Source: Io17-Chloro-G2 sp965226825
Lineage (GTDB): Bacteria; Chloroflexota; Dehalococcoidia; Lucifugimonadales; UBA3495
Length of the DNA stretch: 64,000 bases
Reading direction: 5' to 3'
NCBI GenBank assembly: GCA_965226825.1
Contig: CBDDED010000003.1
Location: 2,790,001 to 2,854,000, forward strand
Below are positions 45,569 through 56,076 of the stretch, piece after piece. The notes under the pieces are model-generated. The model did not search any database. It was not told where the DNA came from and saw nothing but the letters and a program-made list of their open reading frames with translations. The stretch's first letter is position 1, and each line of letters opens with the position of its first letter. Position numbers and translations under genes: made by a program.

Positions 45569-46336
45569 GTGGCTACGATGACTACGCTGGAATGGCAGGG
45601 TGAAAGCCTCTGCGAGGGCCAGATTCAGGAAAGACAATTCGTTGTCACTCGGGGCGAATCGCCAGTCCCGGGAATAATGTGGGCTCCGGAAGATATCAAA
45701 ACCCCCATCCCCCTGGTCATGTTCGGCCACGGAGGAAGCGGTCACAAGCGGGTAGCGCGGTCGCTGATGCTGGGACGCAGGTTTGCCGGCGTCTCCCAGT
45801 TCGCAATGGTGGCCATTGACGGGCCGGCCCACGGCGACCGGAAAAATCCCGGTGAATACAACCAGGCAGCCGCCATGTCTGAAGGCGGCGTGGAAGCCGT
45901 AGTTGACGGCATGGTTGAAGACTGGAGCGCGGCTCTCGACCAAATCTCGGGCCTGGACTTCATCGATGCCGGCCGCGTGGCATACATCGGTTTCTCCATG
46001 GGCACCCGGTTCGGCCTCCCCTACGTGGCGGCGGCCGGAGACAAACTCCGCTGCGCCGCCCTGGGCAAGAACGCCCTGGAAACCAGTGTTGCAGCCAGCG
46101 CCCCGTCCCACGCGGGCGGCAGGTTCAGGAAAGACGCTCCCAACATCAAAACGCCGCTGCTCTTTCACATGCAGTGGGACGACGAACTTTTCTCCAGGGA
46201 GTCCCAATGCCAGCTCTTTGACCTGATCGGCTCCGAAGACAAGCGGCTGATCGCATTTCCCGGCCCCCACGCCCTCTCCTGCCCCGAGTCCGTAGACCTC
46301 TGGTGCACCTTCATCGAACGCCACCTAAACGGCTGA
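45569..46336 (+). CDS. Alpha/beta hydrolase, dienelactone-hydrolase-like
   Basis: The 255-residue protein starts at GTG 45569 or ATG 45578. VMFGHGGSGHKRV near 50 gives the oxyanion region, GFSMGTRFGLPYV carries the nucleophile Ser of GxSxG, MQWDDELFSRES near 210 the Asp and FPGPHAL near 235 the His. It probably cleaves an ester or lactone in the cytoplasm. With the preceding LLM genes and ridA on the same strand it may complete a degradation route: oxygenation, ester cleavage, enamine detoxification. That link is inference. Confidence 0.85.
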   Translation: MATMTTLEWQGESLCEGQIQERQFVVTRGESPVPGIMWAPEDIKTPIPLVMFGHGGSGHKRVARSLMLGRRFAGVSQFAMVAIDGPAHGDRKNPGEYNQAAAMSEGGVEAVVDGMVEDWSAALDQISGLDFIDAGRVAYIGFSMGTRFGLPYVAAAGDKLRCAALGKNALETSVAASAPSHAGGRFRKDAPNIKTPLLFHMQWDDELFSRESQCQLFDLIGSEDKRLIAFPGPHALSCPESVDLWCTFIERHLNG

Positions 46337-46410
46337 CGTTCCCGGCCCGTGATTACAGAGTTACCCCTTTCCCACTCGGCCCGGAGGGGTCCGCACAATA
46401 AAGGGCTCAA

Positions 46411-49400
46411 ATGCCTCACGACAAAATCCTGGACAACCGAACTAACACCGTTCACGACGCTTTACGCTCCAAGCTGCGTGGCGCCGACGCTTTTAGTTTC
46501 GTGTCGGCGTACTTCACCATCTACGGCTACGAACTTCTGGAAGAAGAACTAAACGGCATTGATGAGGTGCGTTTCCTTTTCGGCGACCCCGCGTCGGTGG
46601 AGGACCTCGACCCGGGCGAAAAGGGACCGAAATCGTTTGACCTCACGGAACAGGGGTTGGTTCCTACCCTTGCGCTGCAGCAAAAAAATTTGGCCCGGCG
46701 CTGCGCGAAATGGATCGCCAACGATTCGGTGTCCGTCCGCTCCATCAGCCGTTCCAATTTCCTCCACGGAAAAATGTACCTGACTCAAGCAGGCGGAGTG
46801 GTTGGCAGCTCCAACTTCACCAAGCGGGGGCTGGGCGGCAGCGACCAGTCAAACTTGGAAATCAACCTTGCCACCACCGACCCCGAAACCCTAGCCGAGT
46901 TAATGGACTGGTTCGACCGGGTATGGAACAACAAGCAACTCACCGAGGACGTCAAGCAACAGGTCCTGGACGCCCTGAATCGCCTCGGCAAGAACTACGC
47001 GCCGGAAGAGGTGTACTACAAGACACTGTATGAGTTGTTTCGCAGAGATATCGAAGCGCGGCTGGCTGGAGACGAAATGCTCGCGGCCACCGGCTTCAGG
47101 GACAGCCAGGTCTGGCAGGAACTCTACGAATTTCAGAAAGACGGGGCCAAAAGCGCCATAGCAAAACTTAGGGAGCACAACGGCTGCATCCTGGCCGACA
47201 GCGTAGGGCTGGGTAAGACCTACACCGCGTTGGCGGTCATCAAGTACTTCGAGCAGCGCAACGAGCGGGCGCTGGTGCTGTGCCCCCGCAAGCTCTACGA
47301 GAATTGGTCCCTTTACCAAACCAGCAACGGGCACATCCAGAACCCCTTTCCAAAGGACCGGTTTGCCTACACCCTGTTGGCCCACACGGACCTGTCCCGC
47401 GACTCCGGTATGTCGGGCGGCGTTGACCTGGCGAGCTTCAACCGGCGCAACTACAACCTCATCGTGATTGACGAGTCCCACAACTTCCGCAACAGTGACG
47501 GAACGCGCTACCAGCGGCTATTGGACGAGGTGATACGGCAGGGGACCACAACCAAGGTGCTGATGCTATCAGCAACGCCGGTGAACACTTCACTTATCGA
47601 TCTGCGCAACCAGATTTACCTGATGACAGAGGGGCGCGAGGATGCCTTCCGCGAAAGTTTGGACGTTGGCAACATAGGAAACCTGATGGCAGCGGAGCAA
47701 AGGAAATTCAGGCAGTGGGAGAACAGCCACGCAGGACAGGGCCGCCGGGACAAAACAAAGCTGCTGGAAATTCTCGGGGCCGACTTCCTCCGGTTGCTGG
47801 GCGGCGTCTCCATCGCCCGCTCCCGCCGCCAAATCGAGAAGTTCTACGCCGACGAAATCGAAAGGATCGGACGGTTCCCCAGAAGGGAACCCCCCGTCAA
47901 TCATTACCCGCCAACGGACCTCCAGGGCCAACTCTCCTACAAGGACTTAGAAACTATCTCAAAACACCTACCTTATCCTCCTCTCCCTGGATGGGAGATC
48001 ATTGAAGTGAGGGTGACAGATACAATTCGACCTCATCCTAACCTTCTCGCGTGGCGGGAGAAGGGACTTTTGAGATAGTTTCTTAGCAGACCGTATCAGC
48101 AAATTCAAACTGGCGGTCTACCAGCCGAGCCACTACGCTTATGCCGACGCCTTGCAACGGGCGCCGGCGAGGCCGCACCTTAACCCAAACTTCACCCAGT
48201 TGGATAGAGAGACTTACCTCGTTGCAATGATGCGCACCAACTTTCTGAAACGGCTGGAAAGTTCCGCGCATTCCCTCACTCTTACGCTGGAACGCACCAT
48301 CAGGAAGATTGACGCCCTGCTGGACAAGATAGAGCGGTTCCAGACCGGCGGGGCTAGCGCGGCCGTAGATTTGGGGGATTCGGACGTTATTCCCGAGGCC
48401 GACGACGAAGACGAGGAATTCTTCGTCAACCGCGGCCGCCAGCCCTTCCACCTACGGGAATTGGACCTACCCCGATGGCAAGCCGACCTGATGGAGGACA
48501 AGAGGACCTTGGACGGCGTCCGCCAGCGGGTCGCCGCCATCACGCCGGAGCGCGACGGAAAACTCCGAGAAATAACGCAGGTAGTCCGGCAACGGGTGAA
48601 AAACCCGACGCAGGACCGGGAAGGCAATCCCAACCGGAAACTGCTGCTGTTCACCACCTTTAAGGACACGGCTCAGTACGTATACGACCACCTGGCCGGA
48701 CTGGCCGGTGAACTCGGCCTGAATATGGCCATGGTGTCCGGCGACGAGACCCGGACCACCGCGGGCGTCAACAAATTCAACGACATCCTCACCAACTTCG
48801 CCCCCGTTGCCCACAAACGCCCCGACGCGAACTCTGCAACGGACATCGACCTGCTCATTGCCACCGACTGCATTTCCGAGGGGCAGAACCTTCAAGACTG
48901 CGACACCGTGGTCAACTACGACATTCACTGGAACCCGGTGCGCCTCATCCAGCGCTTCGGGCGCATCGACCGCATCGGCAGCCGCAGCCAATCCGTGCGA
49001 ATGTTCAACTACTGGCCCACCGAAGACATGGACGCCTACCTCAAGCTGGAAAGCCGCGTACAAGCGCGGATGGCCCTGGCCGACATCACAGCCACCGGCG
49101 ACGGAAACCCCCTTGTCGAAGAAGCCGCAAAAGCCGCCCAACTGGAGATTAACTTCCGGGACCAGCAACTCCTTAAACTCCGTGACGAAGTCCTGGAACT
49201 CGACGACCTGGACGACGGCCCAGTCATGGGCGACTTCACCTTGGACCACTTCATTACCCAACTGCTGCGCTACCTGGAAAAGAACAAGGACCAGTTGGAA
49301 GCCATGCCCCACGGCGTGTATGCCATCGTTGAGCCCGTCCTGGAAGCCATGCCGGGCGTCGTATTTTTCTTACGCCGGCGCAACGCTGCCACCGGCCCCC

Positions 49401-49780
49401 GCCGGCAGGCCGCCAGCCCAGTGCATCCCTTCTATTTCACTTATATCCAGAATGACGGCACGATTCGATTTGGCTGCGGGAACGCCCGCCAGACCCTGGC
49501 AGTGTTCGAGGCCGCCGCCGCTGGTAAGACGCAGGCGTTAACCACTCTCTGCGACCAATTTGACCGGGAAACCGATCAGGGCCGGGACATGGCCTTCTAC
49601 AACAAGCTGCTGACCGAGACCGTCGCCCACATCAGCCGGTCACATAGCCGGGTACAGACCGCGGGCCTCGGCATCGGCGGCCGCCGGGACTTCAAACTGA
49701 TTCCCGATTCGGAATCGCCAAGCGATATCAGTGACTTCGAGTTGCTAACCTGGCTGGTTATTGTCCCGCCGGAAAGCTGA
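46411..49780 (+). pseudogene. PLD-like plus SNF2/superfamily II helicase, split by a MITE
   Basis: The N-terminal PLD-like domain has NFLHGKMYLTQAGGVVGSSN (His119, Lys121), and DSVGLGKT (Walker A, about 264-270), DESH (354-357) and SATP (387-390) form the first helicase lobe. After Leu513 the frame enters a 133-bp inserted element and stops at 48078. Removing that element and one TTA copy joins KDL to ADRISKFKLAVYQPSHYA and restores an uninterrupted protein of 1077 residues. The second lobe, with ATDCISEGQNLQDCDTVVNY and QRFGRIDR, then follows. Such helicases accompany restriction-modification and phage-defence loci. As it stands the gene cannot make the whole enzyme. Confidence 0.88.
47950..48082. 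mobile_element. 133-bp MITE with perfect terminal inverted repeats and TTA target duplication
   Basis: The ends are GAAACTATCTCAAAA and TTTTGAGATAGTTTC, an exact 15-bp inverted pair. They are flanked by TTA at 47947-47949 and 48083-48085. The flanks extend to CTTAG on both sides, a CTNAG target. A 3-bp TNA duplication is known for the IS1031 subgroup of IS5-family elements, so this may be a non-autonomous relative (inference). It carries no gene. The perfect ends and clean duplication indicate a recent insertion. Confidence 0.92.
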
Positions 49781-49786
49781 CCTTCC

Positions 49787-50065
49787 GTGATCCAGTCATT
49801 CGGGGACAGAAATACTGAAGAACTTTTCCTGACTGAACAAAACCGCCGCTTTGCCGTCATTTCCAGGTCCGCGCTACGGAAACTGATCCAGCTGAACCAG
49901 GCCCGATTCCTCGGCGACCTCTCCGCCAACCCCGGCGACCATCTCGAAGCTCTGCGCGGCAATCTGTCGGGTTTCCACTCAATTCGCATCAACGACCTGT
50001 GGCGCCTTATCTTCCGGTGGACGAACACCGGGCCGGAGGACTTCGCCATCGTTGACTACCATTGA
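49787..50065 (+). CDS. higB: HigB/RelE-like toxin
   Basis: The 92-residue protein has MIQSFGDRNTEELFLTEQNR, LRKLIQLNQARFLGDLSANP and the C-terminal RINDLWRLIFRW core of HigB toxins. These cut mRNA at the ribosome and halt growth until HigA neutralises them. It begins 6 bp after the helicase stop and is followed at once by higA, in the higB-higA order typical of this family. It sits inside the restriction locus and may stabilise it. Confidence 0.93.
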   Translation: MIQSFGDRNTEELFLTEQNRRFAVISRSALRKLIQLNQARFLGDLSANPGDHLEALRGNLSGFHSIRINDLWRLIFRWTNTGPEDFAIVDYH

Positions 50066-50073
50066 CAAACACC

Positions 50074-50094
50074 CTATAACGCCATACGTTATAG
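50074..50094 (+). promoter_or_regulatory. Palindromic operator-like site before higA
   Basis: CTATAACG (50074-50081) and CGTTATAG (50087-50094) form a perfect 8-bp inverted repeat with a 5-base spacer, ending two bases before the higA ATG. HigA family antitoxins commonly repress through such palindromes. TATAAC inside it could also be a -10 for a separate higA transcript with little or no leader. Confidence 0.6.
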
Positions 50095-50096
50095 CA

Positions 50097-50399
50097 ATGC
50101 AAGAACCAATTACACCCGGCGAGATTCTCCTGGAAGAGTACCTCAAGCCGATGGGCATTTCTCAAAATGCCATGTCACGCGCCGTTGGAGTAGCTCCCCG
50201 GGCAATCAATGAAATCGTTCATGGCAAACGCGCTATCACACCCACAATGTCCATTCGCTTCGGGGCTTTCTTCGGCCAGTCTGACGAGTTCTGGCACGGC
50301 ATCCAGGTCGAGTGCGACTTTCGGCGGCTAGCCCACGCCAAGCAGAAGCTCACCGCCGGCATCCGGCCAGCCTCATCCCTGTCCACGGAAGCTCCATGA
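50097..50399 (+). CDS. higA: HigA antitoxin, HTH XRE family
   Basis: The ATG at 50097 gives 100 residues beginning MQEPITPGEILLEEYLKPMG, the standard HigA start. The helix-turn-helix follows (ISQNAMSRAVGVAPRAINEI). It neutralises HigB and probably binds the palindrome at 50074-50094. A frame from TTG 50052 would overlap higB, but its extra 15 residues lie over the palindrome and are not family-like. Its stop overlaps the methylase start (ATGA), so toxin, antitoxin and methylase are translationally linked. Confidence 0.92.
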   Translation: MQEPITPGEILLEEYLKPMGISQNAMSRAVGVAPRAINEIVHGKRAITPTMSIRFGAFFGQSDEFWHGIQVECDFRRLAHAKQKLTAGIRPASSLSTEAP

Positions 50400-53300
50400 C
50401 CACCACCACACTGCTGAACAGCATCCAGACCGCCCTGTCCGCGGCGGGTAAGGGCGATTTTAGTGAGGGAGCTCAAGCGCTGCTGGAAGCTATGGGCTAC
50501 CGCAGCCAATTGACCGTTCCCGGCCAGACCGGCAATGTCGGCGACTTTATCGCCGGCTTGCCCGGCCAAAATCAGGGCACCAAGACCGAGCAGGAATTCC
50601 TGGAAGAAGCAACGTCGGCCCGGATACTCTTCCAAATCACCGACGAAGAAATTAGAGGTTCGACCCAAGGCCGCTTGTTCGAGGCCTCGGCCTTCAGCTA
50701 TAGCAACGCCAGGAGTTTCATCTTCGCCGCCGTCGAACTCAAAGATGAAGCCTACGCCCGGGGCCGCTATGCCGCTTTCACTCGGGAAATAAACAAGCGG
50801 TTTTCGATACCTGGGGTTGTCCTGTTCCGGGCAGCCTCGGGGAAAATCACTCTGGCCTTCGTCCACCGGCGGGCCAACAAGAGGGACCCCAACCGCGACG
50901 TGCTGGGCAGCGTGTCCCTGGTACGGGAAATAGATCCCGTCGAATCCCACCGGGCCCACCTGGACATCCTATCGGACATCACCCTCGACAACCGCTTGGC
51001 CTGGATGAAGACCCGGGGCCGCCGGGAAGACTTCGACGGCCTCCTGGGCGCCTGGTTGGCCGCCCTGGACACTGAGGAACTAAACAGGCAGTTCTACCGT
51101 GACATGATCGGCTGGTTCAACAGGACCGTAGGAACGGCAAAATTCCCCACCAACCAAAAAAGGACCCTTTCTTCCGAAGGACACGTCATCCAGCTCATTA
51201 CACGCCAGTTATTCGTCTGGTTCATTAAAGAGAAAGGACTTGTGGACGGCGACCTGTTCATAGAGGAGCGGGTCTCTGCCCTGCTCAAGGACTATGACCC
51301 CGAAAACGGCGACTCCTACTACCGGGCCGTGCTGCAGAACCTCTTCTTCGCCACCCTGAACACCGAGATTAACCAGCGAGGGTTCAGTAGCGGGGGCGAT
51401 ACAACCCACCGCGACCCTTCCCGCTACCGATACAAGGCGGAAATGAGCGACCCAGACGCCTTGTTGGACCATTTCTCGCGAACTCCCTTTATCAACGGCG
51501 GCCTGTTCGACTGCCTCGACACCTTTGAAGCTACACGCAGGGGCGGCTACCGGATTGACTGCTTTACCGACAATATCAACGACCCCAAGCGCAGCGAATA
51601 TCGCATCCTCTCCATCCCCAACAGGCTGTTCTTTAGTGAAAAAGCCGGCGAAGAGGGTCTGATAACCCTGTTCCACCACTACAAGTTCACCGTGGAGGAG
51701 AACACCCCCACCGACGTGGAGGTTGCGCTGGACCCTGAGCTGCTTGGCAAGGTATTCGAGAACCTGCTGGCCGCCAACACCGAAGAAACTAAGGAGTCCG
51801 CCCGCAAGCAGACCGGCTCCTACTACACTCCCCGCCCCGTGGTGGACTACATGGTGGACGAGGCTTTGGTAGAGACCATTTTAGACAAGGTCCACCACGG
51901 CGGTAATGACGCCGGTGGGTGGCGGGACCGGTTGCACTACCTTCTGGACTACAACGACGCCTTTAACGACACCAATGACGCGTTCACCTTGGGGGAACGC
52001 CAACTTCTCGTCAAGGCGATTTCCAGCCTACGGGTCCTGGACCCCGCCGCCGGCTCCGGGGCCTTCCCCATGGGCATCCTGCACAAGCTCACCCTGGCAC
52101 TGCGCCGTCTGGACCCGGAAAACAAAGAATGGGAGAAGCTTCAGATAGACCTGGCCACCCAGCGCGCAAGAACTGCTTTCGGTATGGCCAGCCAAGAGGA
52201 GCGAGAGCAATCTCTAGCGGCCATTAGGGCCACCTTTGAGCGCTACCGTGACAAGGACTTCGGGCGCAAGCTTTTCCTAATCCAAAATTGCATCTACGGG
52301 GTGGATATTCAGCCTGTAGCAACCCAGATCGCCAAACTCCGCTTCTTCATCTCCCTAGCCATCGAGCAGGAACCCGACCCCTCCGAGGACAACTTCGGCA
52401 TCCGTCCCCTGCCCAACCTGGAAACTAAGTTCGTGGCCGCCAACACGCTCCTGGGGCTTGAGCGGCCGCCCCAATTGTCCTTGGGCCATTCCCAACAGAT
52501 TGAAAGCCTATGGGTAGACATTAACGCCAACCGGGAGATGTACTTTCACGCCAACAACCGCAACGAGAAGCGGGACCGCCAAGGTGATGACAAAAAGCTG
52601 CGGGGAGAACTGGCCGCGGTCTTACAGCAAAACGGTTTCAGCAGCGGCGACGCGGCGAAACTCGCCGAATGGGACCCTTTTGACCAGAACCGGTCGGCTG
52701 ACTGGTTTAGCGCCGAGTACACTTTCGGCGTCACCAGCGGCTTCGACGTGGTGATTGGCAACTCGCCGTACCGGCAGGTAAATAAGGGTCAATTCCCCAC
52801 CTCACGATTCCCTTATTCGGAGGGCAAGGACAAAGGAAAACAGAACTTGTACAAGCTGTTTGTGGAACAATCATATAATCTCTCTAAAGACAGCGGCGTA
52901 GCCACCTTGATTGTGCAAAGCAGCCTAATGTGCGACCTTTCATCGGCCGCAACCCGCCAACTGCTGCTGGAATGCACCCGATTGCAGCGAGTTATTGAAT
53001 TTCCCGAAAGAGCACAAACGCGGGAAGCGCAGATTTTCACTACCGTGACACAAGGCACGTGCATTTACCAGTTCAAGAAGGCCCCCCCCCCGATGAGAAA
53101 CCCATAGAGATTTCTGTGGGCAACGATGCCCATACCATTGCCAATTTAAGCTTCGCCCCGATTACTAAGAATACGATTACGACCCTATATCCTGACCTAC
53201 GCTATTTCCCGCACATTCGAGCGGGTAGCGTTTCGATTTTAGAGAAAATCGCCCGCAACAATAGCATCAAAAAGCTCCTTCATTACACTGCCAGCATTAT

Positions 53301-53895
53301 CCAAGGTGACCTTAACCTCACCATAAATAAGTCTGAGTTTTCCACGAATCGTACTTCAGTATCCCTCTTGCGTGGACGAAACGTTGCCCGATTCGTGGTA
53401 ACGTACGGCGACACCACCGAGTATTGCAAAACAGGGTTCCTGACGCATGCAGTTGAAGCGAATAAAAGCGAAACATTCCTGATTTCGCAGCAAGTAATGA
53501 ACCAGCAAGCTCACCGCCGCTTGAACTTCGCAATGACCGCAGCGTCATCAAGGGGTTTTCTATGGGGAAATTCCGTCAACAAAATCCGATTGAAAAATCA
53601 GGCGCATAGCAAAGCTTTTTTGGCACTGCTCAACTCCAACTTCATGGACTGGTTTTTCCGCACAAGTTCCACCAACAATCACGTGCAAATATACGAGCTA
53701 GAGCAACTTCCGATCCCAGCGATGACTGCGATGCACCGAAAACAGCTCGATGACCTAGCAACAGAAATTCTTGACGCTAAGAAAGCAGACCCGGCGGCGG
53801 ACACCGCTGGAACCGAAAGCGAGATAGACCGGCTAGTGTACGACCTCTTCGGGTTGACAGAGGAGGAGATAGAAGCGGTGGAAGGGTATACATGA
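50396..53895 (+). pseudogene. Eco57I-like restriction-modification methylase, out of frame at a poly-C tract
   Basis: ATG 50396 overlaps the higA stop. The protein has an N-terminal region with EINKRFSIPGVVLFRAASGK, the SAM motif DPAAGSGAF at 549-557 and the catalytic NSPY at 789-792, a variant of NPPY for adenine-N6 methylation. At 53082-53091 a run of ten C shifts the frame, which then ends at 53107. One more C (or two fewer) joins it to the downstream frame, which holds the target-recognition-like part (NNHVQIYELEQLPIPAM) and ends at 53895. The restored protein has 1166 residues, usual for single-chain IIG-type enzymes. It may be phase-variable or mis-assembled here. Confidence 0.85.
53082..53091 (+). 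repeat. Homopolymer of ten C in the methylase gene
   Basis: The run follows AAGAAGG and precedes GATGAG. Its length sets the frame: 8 or 11 C would give full-length protein, 10 gives truncation near residue 900. It is the longest homopolymer I noticed in the window. Confidence 0.85.
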
Positions 53896-53942
53896 GTGGC
53901 ACCGGCGTCTCCACACAATCCGTTGTTTTGAGGGGTTTCAGT

Positions 53943-54896
53943 ATGGGTTTCAAGCTGGTGATTTGCCCTCCCAACTATCAGGAGGACTGGCCGGACAGGC
54001 TCAGGGGGGCTGTGCCGGACATTGACGCCCAGCTTTGCCCCACGGTGGGCGAGGCCATGGAGGTAATCGGCGACGCCGACGCCGCTTTTGGGGACATAGT
54101 CCCCGAGCTTTTGGCCCGGGCGCCCAAACTGCGGTGGATCGCCTGCCCACTGGCCGGGCCGCAACCCGGTTACTACCACCAAGCCTTGGTCGAAAGCGAC
54201 GTGGTGGTTACCAACACCCGGGAGATCTACAACGACCACATCAGCGCCCATATCATGGCCTTTGTCCTGGCTTTCGCCAGGGGGTTCCAGCTATACATCC
54301 CCCAGCAGATAGCCGGCGTGTGGCAGCAGCATGACGCCTCGGTGCACCTGCCCGACGCTACCGCGGTGATCGTGGGCGTAGGTGGAATCGGCGCAGAGGC
54401 GGCCCGCCTGTGCTCCGAGTTCGGCATGACGGTGTTGGCGGTCGACCCCAGGGTCGCCGCACCGCCTCCCGGCGTTGCCGAACTTCATCCCCCCGACGCC
54501 TTGGACGCAGTCCTTCCCAAGGGTGACTTCGTCATTGTCACCGCGCCGCAGACTCCGGCCACCCAGGGAATGTTCCACGCCGGCAGGTTCCGGTTGATGA
54601 AGGACCAGGCCTTTTTCATTAACATCGGCCGGGGAGCAACGGTGGTCTTGGACGACCTGACAGCATCCCTTCAACAGGGCCAGATAGCAGGCGCCGGGCT
54701 GGACGTGTACCAGGTGGAACCACTGCCCGCCGATCACCCGCTTTGGCGCATGCCGAATGTGTTGCTAACGCCCCACGTCGCCGGAAACGGCCCTTACCTG
54801 GACCAGCGACGCACCGAATTGTTCATCGACAATTGCAAGCGGTTTAATGCCGGGGAGCCCCTGCGCAATGTGGTGGACAAGGCCCTATGGTTTTAG
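53943..54896 (+). CDS. D-isomer-specific 2-hydroxyacid dehydrogenase
   Basis: The 317-residue protein starts at ATG 53943 after GAGGGG; ATG 53892, which overlaps the methylase stop, is possible but adds non-family residues. It has the NAD site VGVGGIGAEAARL, the catalytic Arg in NIGRGATVV, Glu in DVYQVEPLP and His in TPHVAGNG. These enzymes reduce or oxidise 2-keto/2-hydroxy acids. The substrate is unknown. It is probably metabolic and not part of the restriction locus. Confidence 0.9.
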   Translation: MGFKLVICPPNYQEDWPDRLRGAVPDIDAQLCPTVGEAMEVIGDADAAFGDIVPELLARAPKLRWIACPLAGPQPGYYHQALVESDVVVTNTREIYNDHISAHIMAFVLAFARGFQLYIPQQIAGVWQQHDASVHLPDATAVIVGVGGIGAEAARLCSEFGMTVLAVDPRVAAPPPGVAELHPPDALDAVLPKGDFVIVTAPQTPATQGMFHAGRFRLMKDQAFFINIGRGATVVLDDLTASLQQGQIAGAGLDVYQVEPLPADHPLWRMPNVLLTPHVAGNGPYLDQRRTELFIDNCKRFNAGEPLRNVVDKALWF

Positions 54897-54907
54897 GGCC
54901 TTCTCAC

Positions 54908-54928
54908 TTCCTCGGGAGTAACGAGGAA
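54908..54928. terminator. Hairpin between convergent genes
   Basis: TTCCTCG (54908-54914) pairs exactly with CGAGGAA (54922-54928) across a 7-base loop. It lies in the 76-bp gap between the hydroxyacid dehydrogenase and the molybdoenzyme, which converge. Confidence 0.5.
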
Positions 54929-54972
54929 CGAGGGTAGTAGCTCCGGGAATGCCCTCAGCGCTTACCCCGGCT

Positions 54973-56076
54973 TTATGAGGGGATGGGCTTTCTCGCTGGC
55001 GCTTCTACGGCGATGGTGTGGATGGAGTTGTTGGCGTACCCTCGGAAATTCCAGGCGATGGAACCGGGCTGAACGTTGCCCGCCGAGTCGGTGGCGCGGG
55101 ACATCAGCAGGTAGTGGCCGGACGAGGGGACCTGCCAGACTAACTCCCATTCCCGCCAGGCATGCTGGGTGGGCTCGCCAAGCAACGTAGACTCTGCCCA
55201 TGTCCGCCCACCGTCGGCGCTTACTTCAACCTTCGCAATCTGCCCTTCCCCGCTCCAGGCGAACCCCCGGATTGTGAAGGACGATTCTTGGATCACTTCG
55301 CCGTGCCGGGGGCTTGCGATCAGGGACTTGACTCGCACCAACGTTACCGGCTCCCGCTCCAGCGAGTCCTCCCGGCCCTCGTTGATCATCACGTATCGCC
55401 GTTGCTGGAAAAATCCGTCGAAGACCTGGTCCGTAAGATGGATGCGGGTCAGCCACTTTACCGACGCCATGCCATACCAGGACGGCACAATCAATCTCAG
55501 CGGAAACCCGTGGTGGGTTGTAATCGGTTCGCCGTTCATCTCATAGGCGAGCAGGGTGTCGTCGTCCAGTGCTTTGGCCAAGGGCAAGCTGCGACGGTAG
55601 CTCAGATCAAAGGCCACTCCGTCTTCCTCTTCCTCGCCCCGGTCGGCTCCCTCGAAAACCACCGAAGTAGCCGATCCCTGGATGCCCGCCATCTCCAGCA
55701 CTGCTTTCAAAGAGACGCCCTTCCAACGGGCGGTGCTCACGGCGCCGTGTCGAAACGCCAGGCCTTCCGCCGGGGGGGTGACGTAGGAGCGGCTGTTTCC
55801 CGCACATTCCATGGTCAGCGCCAACTCCTTACCGGGGAGTCGGGCCAGGTCCTCAAAGGCCAGGGTCAACGGTTGATTGACCAGGCCGTCAACCTCCAGC
55901 CGCCAACTCGAAAGGTCCAAGGCTGGGACGTGAGAGAAATGGTTCCGTATGTAATACCGTTCGGTCGGGGTAATCCAGGAATCAAGCGAAGGCAGGGTCG
56001 CCTCTCTGCACAAAGGGTCGTCGGCAACCGGCAACAGAGTTGATGATTCCCAGTCGATGTTGGATTCCGAATTCAT
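54973..56076 (-). CDS. Sulfite-oxidase-family molybdopterin enzyme
   Basis: The 367-residue protein has the molybdopterin domain with LTMECAGNSR (Mo-ligand Cys91) and HHGFPLRLIVPSWYGMASVK, and then a dimerisation domain from about 255 (LIASPRHGEV and FAWSGEGQIAKVEVSADGGR). It has neither a heme domain nor a signal peptide, so it would work in the cytoplasm and pass electrons to an unknown partner. It may oxidise sulfite or another compound. No Moco-synthesis gene is nearby. Confidence 0.92.
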   Translation of the reverse strand: MNSESNIDWESSTLLPVADDPLCREATLPSLDSWITPTERYYIRNHFSHVPALDLSSWRLEVDGLVNQPLTLAFEDLARLPGKELALTMECAGNSRSYVTPPAEGLAFRHGAVSTARWKGVSLKAVLEMAGIQGSATSVVFEGADRGEEEEDGVAFDLSYRRSLPLAKALDDDTLLAYEMNGEPITTHHGFPLRLIVPSWYGMASVKWLTRIHLTDQVFDGFFQQRRYVMINEGREDSLEREPVTLVRVKSLIASPRHGEVIQESSFTIRGFAWSGEGQIAKVEVSADGGRTWAESTLLGEPTQHAWREWELVWQVPSSGHYLLMSRATDSAGNVQPGSIAWNFRGYANNSIHTIAVEAPARKPIPS

